This document shows, piece by piece, positions 51,989 to 60,983 of a DNA stretch of 64,000 nt. A program made the translations under genes and the position numbers. The stretch covers positions 3,325 to 67,324 of the forward strand of contig JAHZAV010000012.1 of the NCBI GenBank assembly GCA_019423745.1. The letters are read 5' to 3'. This DNA is from Lachnospiraceae bacterium (GTDB lineage: Bacteria > Bacillota > Clostridia > Lachnospirales > Lachnospiraceae). The notes under the pieces are model-generated. The model was not told the origin of the DNA and did no database searches. It worked only from the letters and a program-made list of their open reading frames with translations. How positions within the stretch are numbered: the stretch's first letter is position 1; the number at the start of each line of letters is the position of its first letter.

Positions 51989-54593
51989 TTATTCGTACCT
52001 CCTCAATTGGTAATGTAAATGTAAATACAGCACCGTGCGGAAAATTATCTGAAATGCCTAAAGTTCCGCCATGAGCATTCACAATTGCTTTGCACAACGA
52101 AAGCCCCAATCCCAGGCTTCGCCTACTATCGGCAACACGATTTGCCCCGCTGTAAAACATCTCAAATACCTGATCTTTATTTTCATCCGGAATGCCTGCC
52201 CCGTCATCAATAACGGAGATCACCGCCCACTCATCCTGACGTTTCGTCTTAACTGTAATATTAGATCCTTTCGGGGTATATTTTATCGCATTGTCTATTA
52301 AATTAATCATAACTTGAACAATCAATTTGGCATCCATTTTTGCAAGTAATAAATCATCTTGATGCTTTACTTCTATTTTATGCTCTGGCTTCAGCCTTTT
52401 TACATGTCGAATTGCTTCTTTTACTACTTCATCAACCAGTTCCGCAGATATATGCAGATTTAGCTTTCCTTCTTCTAGTCTTGTAACAGAAAGCAAATTT
52501 TCCACCAGATTAATCAGCCACATGGAATCATCATAAATATCTTGATATAAGCTGTGTTTCGTTGCCACATCAAAAGATTCACCATTATATAATAAATTGC
52601 TCGCATTACCCGAAATAGATGTAAGAGGTGTACGAAGATCATGTGAAATTGCACGTAAAAGATTTGCCCGCAATTGTTCGTTTTTTGCTAAAACAGCTAC
52701 CTTCTCCTTTTCTATTGCATTTTTTCTATTTTCTAATGCTAATGCACATTCTCCTAAAATAGATAACAGGATGCTATTCTCATAGGCATCTATAGGCTGT
52801 TGCATAATGCCTATTCCAACCACTCCATATACTGCATTTTTCACCCGAATTGCAAGATATAATCCCCGGGCTTCTGAAAATGTCTGAGTAGTGGCTCCTG
52901 CATGTTTGTTATTTTTCATTACCCATTCTACAACTTTTTTTTCTTTTTCCGACGAATAATCCTGAATCGTAACATTTTCACCAGAAGGAAAAAACAAAGG
53001 TTCTGTTAATGTTTCCCCTTCTGCAGGATATATAATAATATCCTTTTTTAAAAGTCGCAAAAGCTGATGTGCAGTAGCTGTCAGAATTTCTTCATCATTT
53101 TGTGCCTGCTGCATTAATTGATTCGTATCAAATAATATCTTTGTCCGAAATGCTGCCTGTGCAGACAACTTGGCATTACTCTTCAATTTGGTTGCCAGCG
53201 TACTTGTCAACAGGGCAGCTATAAACATTACAACAAATGTTACCGGATATCCGATATCAGATGCCTGTAATGTATATTTGGGATCTGTAAATAAAAAATT
53301 AAATACTAATACACTTACAATAGAAGAAATAAGGCTATATACTCTGTTATTGGTAATTACAGAAATAATTAAGACAGCCAAGACATATATTGTGATAATA
53401 TTTGCTTCTGCAAGTCCAAGCCATTCAAATAAATACCCTAATGCACTTGCAGCTAAGAGTATTCCAACACTTTTGGCAATATCAACCACTAAAAAAGGCA
53501 GCCAGTCCATACTCATTTTAGACTGATACGTAGAAATTTCTGATTCTTGATCTGGAATAATATAAACATCTAATTTAGGGGCATGAATAAGCAATTGCTC
53601 TGTAAATGCTGATTTTCTGATAAAACTTTTTTTCGTTCTGATACTACGACCTATAACAACTTTTGAAACACCAGTTAACCTGGCAAATTCTGCAATTTGA
53701 AATGGTACGTCATCCCCATATACTATTTCGAGTTCAGCTCCTAATTGTTGTGCTAAATGCATATTAGCTCTTAACCGTTCCTTATTTGTTCCATCCATCG
53801 TCTTAAATTTGGAAGTCTCCACATAAAGTGCCGTAAAAGAACCTTGAAATGCATGTGCCATTCGTGATGCAGTCCGAATAATTTTTGCATTAGATGATGC
53901 AGGAGACAGGCATACCAAAATATGTTCTTCTCTTAAAAAATCACTGCTTTTTTTCGTGCTTGCTTGTTCTGAAATACTGTTCGTACGATCAACATACCGT
54001 CTCATAGCAATTTCTCGCAAAGCTGTAAGTGTTTCCTCTTTGTAAAATGTCTTCATTGACAAAGACGTCCTATATAGAATATTCATCCTCTGAATCAATT
54101 CCTTAGGATTCATATCTATAAACTCAACCTGATCTGCCGTATCAAAAACAAAATCCGGAATTCGTTCCTTTAGATTTTCTCCAGTAAGAGCTACTATTGT
54201 ATCATTCATGCTTTCAATATTTTGTACACTTAAAGTGGTATAAACATCAATACCGGCATTTAATAACTCCTTCACATCTTGATATCTCTTTTTATGCCTA
54301 CACCCATCTGCATTCAAATGAGCAAGATCATCAATTATAATCAATCCAGGCGCTCTTTTTATAGCGCCATCTAAATCAAATTCCTTGACTACTATTCCAT
54401 TTTGATTCAATTCCAAATTAGGCAATACTTCCAGACCTTTTTTTAATTTTTCTGTTTCTATACAGCAATTAGGACTTATATATCCGACTATCACTTCACT
54501 CTGATTCTGTTTGGCTTCGTGTGCTGCTTTTAACATTGCATATGTTGTTCCAGAACATGGTGCATATCCAAAAAAAATTTTTAACTTTCCCAT
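51954..54593 (-). CDS. kdpD: KdpD-like sensor histidine kinase with altered Walker A
   Basis: An 879-residue sensor kinase. Order: KdpD N-terminal domain (1-210), UspA-like domain (about 225-350), four membrane helices of the DUF4118 type (about 370-480), GAF-like region (about 490-620), HisKA with phospho-acceptor His651 in ISHDLRTPLTS, and HATPase with NLIDNAIKYTPKG and GLGLSLCKAI. The N-terminal P-loop reads GYAPCSGTTYAML (residues 9-21): the consensus Gly-Lys-Thr lysine is replaced by Thr16, so ATP binding at this site is probably lost or changed. It responds to potassium/osmotic state; Usp domains of KdpD can bind c-di-AMP in some species. Confidence 0.93.
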   Translation of the reverse strand: MGKLKIFFGYAPCSGTTYAMLKAAHEAKQNQSEVIVGYISPNCCIETEKLKKGLEVLPNLELNQNGIVVKEFDLDGAIKRAPGLIIIDDLAHLNADGCRHKKRYQDVKELLNAGIDVYTTLSVQNIESMNDTIVALTGENLKERIPDFVFDTADQVEFIDMNPKELIQRMNILYRTSLSMKTFYKEETLTALREIAMRRYVDRTNSISEQASTKKSSDFLREEHILVCLSPASSNAKIIRTASRMAHAFQGSFTALYVETSKFKTMDGTNKERLRANMHLAQQLGAELEIVYGDDVPFQIAEFARLTGVSKVVIGRSIRTKKSFIRKSAFTEQLLIHAPKLDVYIIPDQESEISTYQSKMSMDWLPFLVVDIAKSVGILLAASALGYLFEWLGLAEANIITIYVLAVLIISVITNNRVYSLISSIVSVLVFNFLFTDPKYTLQASDIGYPVTFVVMFIAALLTSTLATKLKSNAKLSAQAAFRTKILFDTNQLMQQAQNDEEILTATAHQLLRLLKKDIIIYPAEGETLTEPLFFPSGENVTIQDYSSEKEKKVVEWVMKNNKHAGATTQTFSEARGLYLAIRVKNAVYGVVGIGIMQQPIDAYENSILLSILGECALALENRKNAIEKEKVAVLAKNEQLRANLLRAISHDLRTPLTSISGNASNLLYNGESFDVATKHSLYQDIYDDSMWLINLVENLLSVTRLEEGKLNLHISAELVDEVVKEAIRHVKRLKPEHKIEVKHQDDLLLAKMDAKLIVQVMINLIDNAIKYTPKGSNITVKTKRQDEWAVISVIDDGAGIPDENKDQVFEMFYSGANRVADSRRSLGLGLSLCKAIVNAHGGTLGISDNFPHGAVFTFTLPIEEVRINEQTVNFSSGR

Positions 54594-54688
54594 CTGCTCA
54601 CCTTCTTACCAATCTGTCTGTACTATACCTTAATTCACTCTCCTAGTCTACTATTCTTTAAATCTTCCTGTGCACCATTTACTGAACT

Positions 54689-55183
54689 TTAAACTGTCAG
54701 ATATTTTATAACTGTGGAAATCTCTTTGTTAAAATAGTCTTTATTCCATATTATTCTTCTCTCTATCCACTTTTCTCCAAGAGGCTCAAGAGGTATTTCC
54801 AATTGTTTGTATTGTATCATCCTTCTATATAATTTTATCAAATCCGAACCGAACTCCTTATCCGCATTCTTAGAATCTCCACTTCTAATCTCAACACATC
54901 CCAAATCTACTTTTCCGTCTCTTATATATTGTTCTATTTCTTCATAGGTTCCATAGAAAAAATGTATATTACTCTTAATGTGATCCTTGCTTATTTTTTC
55001 AATAATACCATCCATTAATCCTATGTCTTCTACATGTTCAAACCCAATACGTAATATTGATGTGTCAGATACGGCAGCCGAATTTTTCTCAATATCGTAA
55101 AAAAAAGCATCTACCTTTTTCATAAATCGGTATCCAAGCCACAAAAACAGTGCTACGACACATAATAAAATTATATCTCTCAT
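54689..55183 (-). CDS. Membrane-anchored binding-protein-like protein in ktr operon
   Basis: 164 residues. One N-terminal hydrophobic helix (about 4-18) is followed by a domain whose start (SILRIGFEHVEDIGLMDGII) and later GKVDLGCVEIRSGD resemble one lobe of periplasmic/LysR-type substrate-binding folds. It is too short for a complete two-lobed binding protein. No named family is recognised. It lies 18 bp after ktrA and 95 bp before kdpD without a terminator, so it may link ion transport to the sensor kinase; this is positional inference. Confidence 0.6.
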   Translation of the reverse strand: MRDIILLCVVALFLWLGYRFMKKVDAFFYDIEKNSAAVSDTSILRIGFEHVEDIGLMDGIIEKISKDHIKSNIHFFYGTYEEIEQYIRDGKVDLGCVEIRSGDSKNADKEFGSDLIKLYRRMIQYKQLEIPLEPLGEKWIERRIIWNKDYFNKEISTVIKYLTV

Positions 55184-55201
55184 TTACGTTTTCTCCTATG
55201 C

Positions 55202-55852
55202 CTATATATGAAAACATTTTTGTATATCTTTCATACTGCCCAGCACCAACATCGTATAGTTATCTGGTATACGCGTATTTGATCCGATATTTAAATCCAT
55301 TATTCCATCATGTTTTAGTGCCATAATGTTAATATTGTGATTGTTACGTATATCCAACTGACCAATTGTTTTGCCCACCCATTTTGAAGGAATCACTATT
55401 TCAAAAATAGCGTGTGTACTATCTAATTCAATATAATCCAGAATATGATCTGCGCTATAGCGGATAGCCGTCCATATCGCCAACTGTTTTTCTGGATATA
55501 CCACCTCATCCGCCCCATTCTTTAATAAAAATTTTGCATGCACATCTCTGGCCGCCCTGGAAATGACCATCTGTGCTCCTAATTCTTTAAGCAAAGATGT
55601 CGTCTCTAAAGAACTCTGAAAATTATCTCCGATAGCAACAATACAAATATCATAATTTCTCACACCGAGCGATCGTAAAAATTCTTCATCTGTACTGTCC
55701 CCAATCTGTGCATTCGTAACATATGGAAGAACTGTATTTACTCTTTTCTCTTCCCGATCAACAGCCATTACCTGATGATGAAGTTCCTCTAATTTAAATG
55801 CAATATGTCTTCCAAATCTTCCCAACCCAATTAGTAATACCGATTTCATCAT
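55202..55852 (-). CDS. ktrA: KtrA/TrkA-family potassium-channel regulatory subunit
   Basis: A 216-residue RCK protein. The Rossmann fold opens with LLIGLGRFGRHIA, has acidic MAVDREEKR at the second strand (nucleotide-binding) and IGDSTDEEFL next; the RCK_C domain (about 135-216) follows. It gates the KtrB channel in response to ATP/ADP, and its C-domain is a known c-di-AMP target in relatives. The ATG at 55852 is preferred since the longer frame begins with TTG and includes the ribosome-binding site. It is 16 bp downstream of ktrB. Confidence 0.92.
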   Translation of the reverse strand: MMKSVLLIGLGRFGRHIAFKLEELHHQVMAVDREEKRVNTVLPYVTNAQIGDSTDEEFLRSLGVRNYDICIVAIGDNFQSSLETTSLLKELGAQMVISRAARDVHAKFLLKNGADEVVYPEKQLAIWTAIRYSADHILDYIELDSTHAIFEIVIPSKWVGKTIGQLDIRNNHNINIMALKHDGIMDLNIGSNTRIPDNYTMLVLGSMKDIQKCFHI

Positions 55853-55868
55853 TCTAATTTCTTCTCCT

Positions 55869-57206
55869 TTATCCAACTGTAATTTTTTCTTGAGGAAGTC
55901 TCGAATTATTTACTTTTTTTTCAGAAAATGCCGCAAAAATTAAAGTTAATCCCCCTACTCTTCCAAAAAACATTAACCCGATCAGTATCATTTTAGATAT
56001 ATCTGTCAAATCAGGTGTAATACCCAACGATAGCCCTACTGTACCGATTGCTGAACTTGTTTCAAACAAAGCAGAAAGCAAAGGTATTTTTTCTAGTGAA
56101 CTAATGATCATCCCCCCTGTTAAAAACAGCACCAAATACATTAGAAGAATGGTAGCTGCCGTTCGTACTGCCTCACTTTCAACCCGTCTTCCAAAAAAGT
56201 GCGCATACTCTTTCTTCTGAAACACCGATACCGCTGATGCACAAAGTACTGCAAAAGTGGTTGTTTTCATTCCACCGGCAGTGGAACCTGGCGATCCGCC
56301 AATCAGCATTAATATAATAATTATCATTTGACCAGTTTCACTTAGAATTGTTAGATCAGCAGTGTTAAATCCTGCCGTCCTGGGAGTGACTGACTGAAAC
56401 AGGGAATACCAAATTCTCCTCACAAGAGAAAATTCCGTAAACTCACAAAAGAAAAAATATATGGCCGGAACAATAATCAGACTTATTGTCACACACAAAA
56501 TCACTTTACTCTGCATTCTATATTTACTAAAATGCCATCTATTTTTTTGAACATCAGCCCATGTAAGAAATCCAATGCCCCCTACAATAATCAACAACAT
56601 AATTGTTATATTTATAATCGGCTGCTCTGAATATAATGTTAGAGATGAATACGGCTGAAGCACTCCATTCAAATCGAATCCAGCATTACAAAATGCTGAT
56701 ATTGAGTGAAACAAAGCGTACCATATGCCTTTTGGAATTCCGAAATCTTTGCAAAAAACAATTGCCAGAAATGCAGCACCAACCAGTTCAATCACAATAC
56801 TTGTTCTTAATATAAATCTGGTCATTCTGACAATCCCACCAACCTGTGGTGCCGAAATTGCTTCTTGCATAATACTTCTTTGCATCAGCCCTATTTTTCT
56901 TCCCGAAGCAGTGGCTACTGCCACCGCAATTGTAACAACTCCCATGCCTCCTATCTGAATAAGCATCAAAATAATTACCTGTCCAAATAAGGACCAGTAA
57001 GTGGCTGTATCGTGCACTACTAAACCAGTCACGCAAACTGCAGATGTGGCTGTAAATAATGCATCTAAAAATTTTGTTCCTGTATTTGTGTCAGTTGCAA
57101 TAGGAAGCATTAAAAGCAAACTTCCTAAAAGAATTACTGTAAAAAAACCAATTATAATAATTTGGAATGATGTAATATGCCGATTTATTTTCTTTCCTGA
57201 ATCCAT
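55869..57206 (-). CDS. ktrB: KtrB/TrkH-family potassium/sodium symporter subunit
   Basis: A 445-residue membrane protein with four M1-P-M2 pore repeats. The selectivity-filter regions appear as TSAVCVTGL, SISAFCNAGF, VTPRTAGFN and SSAIGTVGLSLG, each with the conserved glycine. It imports potassium, driven by membrane potential or sodium. I chose the ATG at 57206, eight bases after GGAGG; the preceding GTG codon is less likely. It heads the ktrB-ktrA-binding-like protein set that runs toward kdpDE. Confidence 0.93.
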   Translation of the reverse strand: MDSGKKINRHITSFQIIIIGFFTVILLGSLLLMLPIATDTNTGTKFLDALFTATSAVCVTGLVVHDTATYWSLFGQVIILMLIQIGGMGVVTIAVAVATASGRKIGLMQRSIMQEAISAPQVGGIVRMTRFILRTSIVIELVGAAFLAIVFCKDFGIPKGIWYALFHSISAFCNAGFDLNGVLQPYSSLTLYSEQPIINITIMLLIIVGGIGFLTWADVQKNRWHFSKYRMQSKVILCVTISLIIVPAIYFFFCEFTEFSLVRRIWYSLFQSVTPRTAGFNTADLTILSETGQMIIIILMLIGGSPGSTAGGMKTTTFAVLCASAVSVFQKKEYAHFFGRRVESEAVRTAATILLMYLVLFLTGGMIISSLEKIPLLSALFETSSAIGTVGLSLGITPDLTDISKMILIGLMFFGRVGGLTLIFAAFSEKKVNNSRLPQEKITVG

Positions 57207-57356
57207 CACTGTGCCCTCCTCATATCACACCTCTAAATCTTCTTTATGCGCTCTTAATCATATCTTAATCTGTATTAAATATGTATAAGTAAAATACAGG
57301 CTGTATTAAGATTGTATAAAGGCGTTTTACCACATGAACTTTTCTTAGTTTTTAAA

Positions 57357-57407
57357 TTGACATTTTTATGGATACTACTTATAATATTTATTACATTCGT
57401 AAGATTT
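57357..57407 (+). promoter_or_regulatory. blaI promoter with BlaI operator
   Basis: A consensus promoter: TTGACA (57357-57362), 17 bp spacer, TATAAT (57380-57385). Immediately downstream lies ATTACATTCGTAAGATTT (57390-57407), overlapping the expected transcription start and followed by AAGGAGG. This 18-bp box recurs twice before the gene at 60927 and has the TACA-N3-GTA core of BlaI/MecI operators, so autoregulation is expected. Confidence 0.82.
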
Positions 57408-57422
57408 AAGGAGGATTTATAA

Positions 57423-57809
57423 ATGCGCACCCTTCCGCAAATTTCTGAAGCTGAATTTGAAGTTATGAAAATTGTATGGAAACATGCTCCCATCAGTACC
57501 AATGAAATAACCGAAAAATTATTGAAGACGACAAACTGGAGTCCGAAAACAATACAGACTTTAATCAAACGTCTTGTAACAAAAGGTGCTCTGACTTATG
57601 AAAAACAGAGTCGGGTATTCGTTTATACTCCAGTTGTGGAAGAAAACGAATTCATCAGTCAGAAAAGCAACTCTTTTCTAAAACGATACTTTGATGGTGA
57701 TATCACTGCCATGCTGTCTGCTTTTATAGAAAATGACAAACTATCTGAAACAGAAATAGATACGCTCCGCTCCCTTCTGTCAAAGAGCTCTAAAAAAGGG
57801 GATCATTAA
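57423..57809 (+). CDS. blaI: BlaI/MecI-family transcriptional repressor
   Basis: A 128-residue repressor. The N-terminal winged helix shows ISEAEFEVMKIVWKHAPIS and the recognition region WSPKTIQTLIKRLVTKG; the C-terminal part is helical for dimerisation. The peptide bond cut by activated BlaR1 in relatives lies in the region after the winged helix (here around SNSFLKRYFDGD). It represses its own operon and, by the operators found, the convergent operon at 60.0-60.9 kb. It is followed by blaR1 after one base. Confidence 0.93.
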   Translation: MRTLPQISEAEFEVMKIVWKHAPISTNEITEKLLKTTNWSPKTIQTLIKRLVTKGALTYEKQSRVFVYTPVVEENEFISQKSNSFLKRYFDGDITAMLSAFIENDKLSETEIDTLRSLLSKSSKKGDH

Positions 57810-57810
57810 C

Positions 57811-59616
57811 ATGACTGAATTTATGGTACGCTTTTTAATATGCAATGTGTTCATCAGCGGCATCATCGGAATTCTTTTGATAGCTAAATATCTATTCAAA
57901 AGCTCGCTATCCAGTCGGATGCAGTATAATCTTTGGTTCCTGCTGCTTGGAATATTATCAGTTCCCTTTGTACCATTCCGTCTAATTGAGTTTTTTCAAT
58001 TTTTCTCATGGCTCCCCAGCCTGATCGGTTCTCCTGCTTCTTCCACCAAAACTATTGTAGAAGAGGGAATAAAGACCGTTCCTACTAAAAATACAGATTG
58101 GATGAATGACTTTGTCCTTTCAGTAAATAGCAAAACTCCATCCATTACTGGATATATCTTATGGGGCATATGGATTGCGGGGATTCTTGCAATGGTAATA
58201 TTTATAATCAAATCCTCTCTCCAATTGCGCAATTTGAAAAAATCTGCGCTGCCTCTTCAAAACCGCGAAATCCGTCGATTATATAATTGTTGCCTGGATG
58301 AGATGAAAATTCACAAAAACATTCCTATATACAGCACTGCCTTTTTGAAATCCCCTGTCATTGTAGGCCTTTTAAAGCCATGTATTTATTTACCAATTCA
58401 TTTGGTTTCTGATCATAACGAATCTGATATTCGATATATATTATTGCACGAACTGCAACATTACAGACACCATGATGCCATAGCCATCTATCTTATGAAC
58501 CTTGCCGGAATCGTATATTGGTTTAATCCCCTTGTATGGTACGCACGAAAAGAAATACATAATGACAGAGAGATTGCCTGTGATACCTCTGTTTTAAAAA
58601 TGCTTAAAGAAGACGAGTATACGGATTATGGCAATGCACTGATCAACTTTGCGGAAAAGATTTCTCTTACCCCTTTTCCGTTTGCTTCCGGTCTTTTGGG
58701 GAATAGGAAGCAGATGAAGCGAAGAATTATTAATATTGCTTCGTTTGAAAATCCTACATTTATAAAAAAGCTAAAAGGTATGACAGCATTTATACTAACC
58801 GCCATTCTCCTATTGGGGCTTTCCCCTTTTCTTTCTACATATGCATCAGACGAAAGTTCGTATGAAAAGAATTTCTCTTCAGATAATGTTTTTTATGCAG
58901 ACCTTTCTCCATATTTTGGAGAATACGAAGGCAGCTTTGTATTATATGATTTAAAAAATGACACGTGGAATATATATAACAAGGAGCATGCATCTTTACG
59001 GGTTGCTCCAGATTCCACTTATAAAATATATAATGCTCTGTTTGGCCTGGAAGAAAACGTTATTACACCATCTGACTCCTTAATAGCGTGGAATGGGGAA
59101 GCCTATCCGTTTGAAACATGGAATAAAGATCAAACCTTGCAATCCGCTATGGCTTCTTCTGTAAACTGGTATTTTCAGACTGTAGACAAACGCTTAGGTG
59201 CATCTACGGTTAACAATTATATTCAGAAAATCGGATATGGAAACGAAGATATAAGTGGTAATTTCCCTACTTATTGGATGGAATCATCCCTTAAGATTTC
59301 CCCCATAGAACAGGTGGAACTTTTAATTAAACTGGAGAATAATAACTTCGGCTTTGCTTCAGAAAATATCCATGCAGTAAAAGATGCCATTTGCCTTTCT
59401 TCTTCCGACACCGGAACATTTTATGGCAAAACAGGTACCGGCCGTGTAGACGGGCATGATATAAATGGATGGTTTATTGGCTTTATAGAAACTGGAGATA
59501 ATACATACTTTTTTGCTGCCAACATCAAAGCAAGTGAAAATGCTACTGGAAACGCTGCTGCTGAAATAGCCATGTCTATCCTTTCGGATATGAATATCTG
59601 GATCTACCAGAAATAA
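57811..59616 (+). CDS. blaR1: BlaR1/MecR1-family beta-lactam sensor-transducer
   Basis: A 601-residue signalling protein. Three N-terminal membrane helices and a cytoplasmic M56 zinc-protease domain carry His213-Glu214-Leu-Gln-His217; a fourth helix (about 325-345) precedes the extracellular sensor. The sensor is a class D beta-lactamase-like penicillin-binding domain with Ser402-Thr-Tyr-Lys405, Ser450-Val-Asn452 and Lys540-Thr-Gly. Acylation of Ser402 by a beta-lactam should trigger the protease and inactivate BlaI. All catalytic motifs are intact. No beta-lactamase gene is present in the window. Confidence 0.94.
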   Translation: MTEFMVRFLICNVFISGIIGILLIAKYLFKSSLSSRMQYNLWFLLLGILSVPFVPFRLIEFFQFFSWLPSLIGSPASSTKTIVEEGIKTVPTKNTDWMNDFVLSVNSKTPSITGYILWGIWIAGILAMVIFIIKSSLQLRNLKKSALPLQNREIRRLYNCCLDEMKIHKNIPIYSTAFLKSPVIVGLLKPCIYLPIHLVSDHNESDIRYILLHELQHYRHHDAIAIYLMNLAGIVYWFNPLVWYARKEIHNDREIACDTSVLKMLKEDEYTDYGNALINFAEKISLTPFPFASGLLGNRKQMKRRIINIASFENPTFIKKLKGMTAFILTAILLLGLSPFLSTYASDESSYEKNFSSDNVFYADLSPYFGEYEGSFVLYDLKNDTWNIYNKEHASLRVAPDSTYKIYNALFGLEENVITPSDSLIAWNGEAYPFETWNKDQTLQSAMASSVNWYFQTVDKRLGASTVNNYIQKIGYGNEDISGNFPTYWMESSLKISPIEQVELLIKLENNNFGFASENIHAVKDAICLSSSDTGTFYGKTGTGRVDGHDINGWFIGFIETGDNTYFFAANIKASENATGNAAAEIAMSILSDMNIWIYQK

Positions 59617-59617
59617 C

Positions 59618-59662
59618 AAAAACGGGTAAATGATCAATCTCTCTGGTCTTTACCCGTTTTTT
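59618..59662. terminator. Bidirectional terminator between blaR1 and convergent operon
   Basis: AAAAACGGGTAAA (59618-59630) pairs perfectly with TTTACCCGTTTTT (59649-59661). It lies one base after the blaR1 stop and 10 bp before the end of the convergent gene, so it serves both. Confidence 0.88.
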
Positions 59663-59671
59663 ATGCTTCAA

Positions 59672-60046
59672 TCAATTAAAATATAAAACAACTTTTTCAT
59701 CCGGCTGTTCTTCGCCTGACAGAATTACTTCTACAAAATCCTCATACCATATGACTTTCCAACAACTTCTACTGATACTTACACCGTCATTTTGTAACTC
59801 AAAATCTGATTGAGATATCTTATTTTTCCCTTCCTTAAGGACTAACCGGCCACTTGCTGATCCAAACGGCCAGTCCGGCTCTCCCACCGACTGAAGCATC
59901 AATTTGTATTTTTCATTTGGTGAAACAGATGTATCACAAGTCACCACCTTATAATTAGTCACGTACCAAAAACAAATCCAAAATATTGCTATTAGTACAA
60001 TAATCATACTTATTGAATATAGAACAATTTTCATTATCCTTTTCAT
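59672..60046 (-). CDS. Small single-pass membrane protein, BlaI-regulated operon
   Basis: 124 residues. A basic start and one hydrophobic segment (about 5-27) anchor a soluble domain of about 95 residues with many beta-type stretches (YKLMLQSVGEPDWPFG, GRLVLKEGK). The extracellular side is likely. I recognise no family. The ATG at 60046 follows AAAGGAG; a longer frame overlaps the upstream gene. It is 14 bp downstream of the gene with two BlaI boxes, so it is probably induced by beta-lactams, although its function is unknown. Confidence 0.68.
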   Translation of the reverse strand: MKRIMKIVLYSISMIIVLIAIFWICFWYVTNYKVVTCDTSVSPNEKYKLMLQSVGEPDWPFGSASGRLVLKEGKNKISQSDFELQNDGVSISRSCWKVIWYEDFVEVILSGEEQPDEKVVLYFN

Positions 60047-60060
60047 ATTGTAATACTCCT

Positions 60061-60927
60061 TTATTTCTGTTCTAAGATAGGTAACGATTTTCTTGTAAGC
60101 CATTCCTGTGCCCATTTCCTATGGGGCATGGTATTTCCCTTCTCTGCTACATACTCCATACAGGTTGTAGCCTGACCCAGATCTCCTAATTTATCGTAAC
60201 ACTTGCCCAATAAAAATTTACGCCCCACCTCATAATATGGGATTTTTTCTTCATGATCCACCAATAATTCCAGGGCAGCTTCATAATCCTGTTTCAAAAA
60301 AAATCCTTTTGCCACAAATAATCTGTTCTTTGAAAATTCCTTACCTGACACTTGAAGTGCTTTGCAATAACTATCTGTCTCTTTATTATTATATCGTTTA
60401 ATAAGTTCAAGATTTGTTAACACTTGTGCGAATTGTTTTCCCCTTCTTTTTCCTATCCATTGTTCATTCAAATAATGTTCTGCATCTTCTAATTTCTGAT
60501 TTACAATTAATGCCACCACATACTTTTGTTCAGCAAGTAGAAGTACTGTCTTTTGAACACCTCCACATTTCAGACCTTTCCCATAAGTAACCGCATATTC
60601 CATCCATTCCAGATAACCTTTTGCATCACACTGCTGCAGTAATACTTGATCCAATTCACGAAATGGTTTTAAAACACTCCACAGCACATTTCCTATCCCC
60701 GAAAGACATCCCGCCATACTACAAAGGCACAATAAATAACCATCCGTATTGATCCACCCTGGATATGTAACTTGTAAAAAAAGAACATTCTCTTTATGGG
60801 GGAATGGATTACCTAAAAAAATACTAATCACTGTCATTGTCATGACAAAAGTGATGATACAAACAGCTACTGCTTTGATTCTTCTGCTTTTTTGTCTTTT
60901 ATACATCTTTTCTATTTCTCTTTTCAT
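60061..60927 (-). CDS. Two-helix membrane protein with tetratricopeptide-like C-terminus, BlaI-regulated
   Basis: 288 residues. Two hydrophobic segments (about 16-36 and 58-78) are followed by helical repeats of the tetratricopeptide type (about 100-280, for example FLKQDYEAALELLVDH and LGKCYDKLGDLGQATTCM). Such repeats mediate protein contacts. The gene begins a two-gene operon whose promoter carries two BlaI boxes, so it should be induced with blaI-blaR1. No enzyme activity is suggested. A role in protecting or reporting on cell-wall synthesis under beta-lactam stress is possible but inferred only from regulation. Confidence 0.75.
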   Translation of the reverse strand: MKREIEKMYKRQKSRRIKAVAVCIITFVMTMTVISIFLGNPFPHKENVLFLQVTYPGWINTDGYLLCLCSMAGCLSGIGNVLWSVLKPFRELDQVLLQQCDAKGYLEWMEYAVTYGKGLKCGGVQKTVLLLAEQKYVVALIVNQKLEDAEHYLNEQWIGKRRGKQFAQVLTNLELIKRYNNKETDSYCKALQVSGKEFSKNRLFVAKGFFLKQDYEAALELLVDHEEKIPYYEVGRKFLLGKCYDKLGDLGQATTCMEYVAEKGNTMPHRKWAQEWLTRKSLPILEQK

Positions 60928-60983
60928 TTTACATTTTCTCCCTTATGACTCCTATTATGATGATGCTATATTTATGTTTAATT

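Noticed and set aside
57210..57356. c-di-AMP (ydaO-type) riboswitch before ktrB
   Set aside because: The intergenic space is shared by two divergent promoters and is too short and A+T-rich. Only the direct repeat CTGTATTAA (57270 and 57301) is notable, and no conserved riboswitch blocks are seen.
57811..59616. BlaR1 sensor domain as a class D beta-lactamase enzyme
   Set aside because: It is fused to the M56 protease and membrane helices of BlaR1 and follows blaI. The penicillin-binding motifs are those of the sensor, not of a free enzyme.
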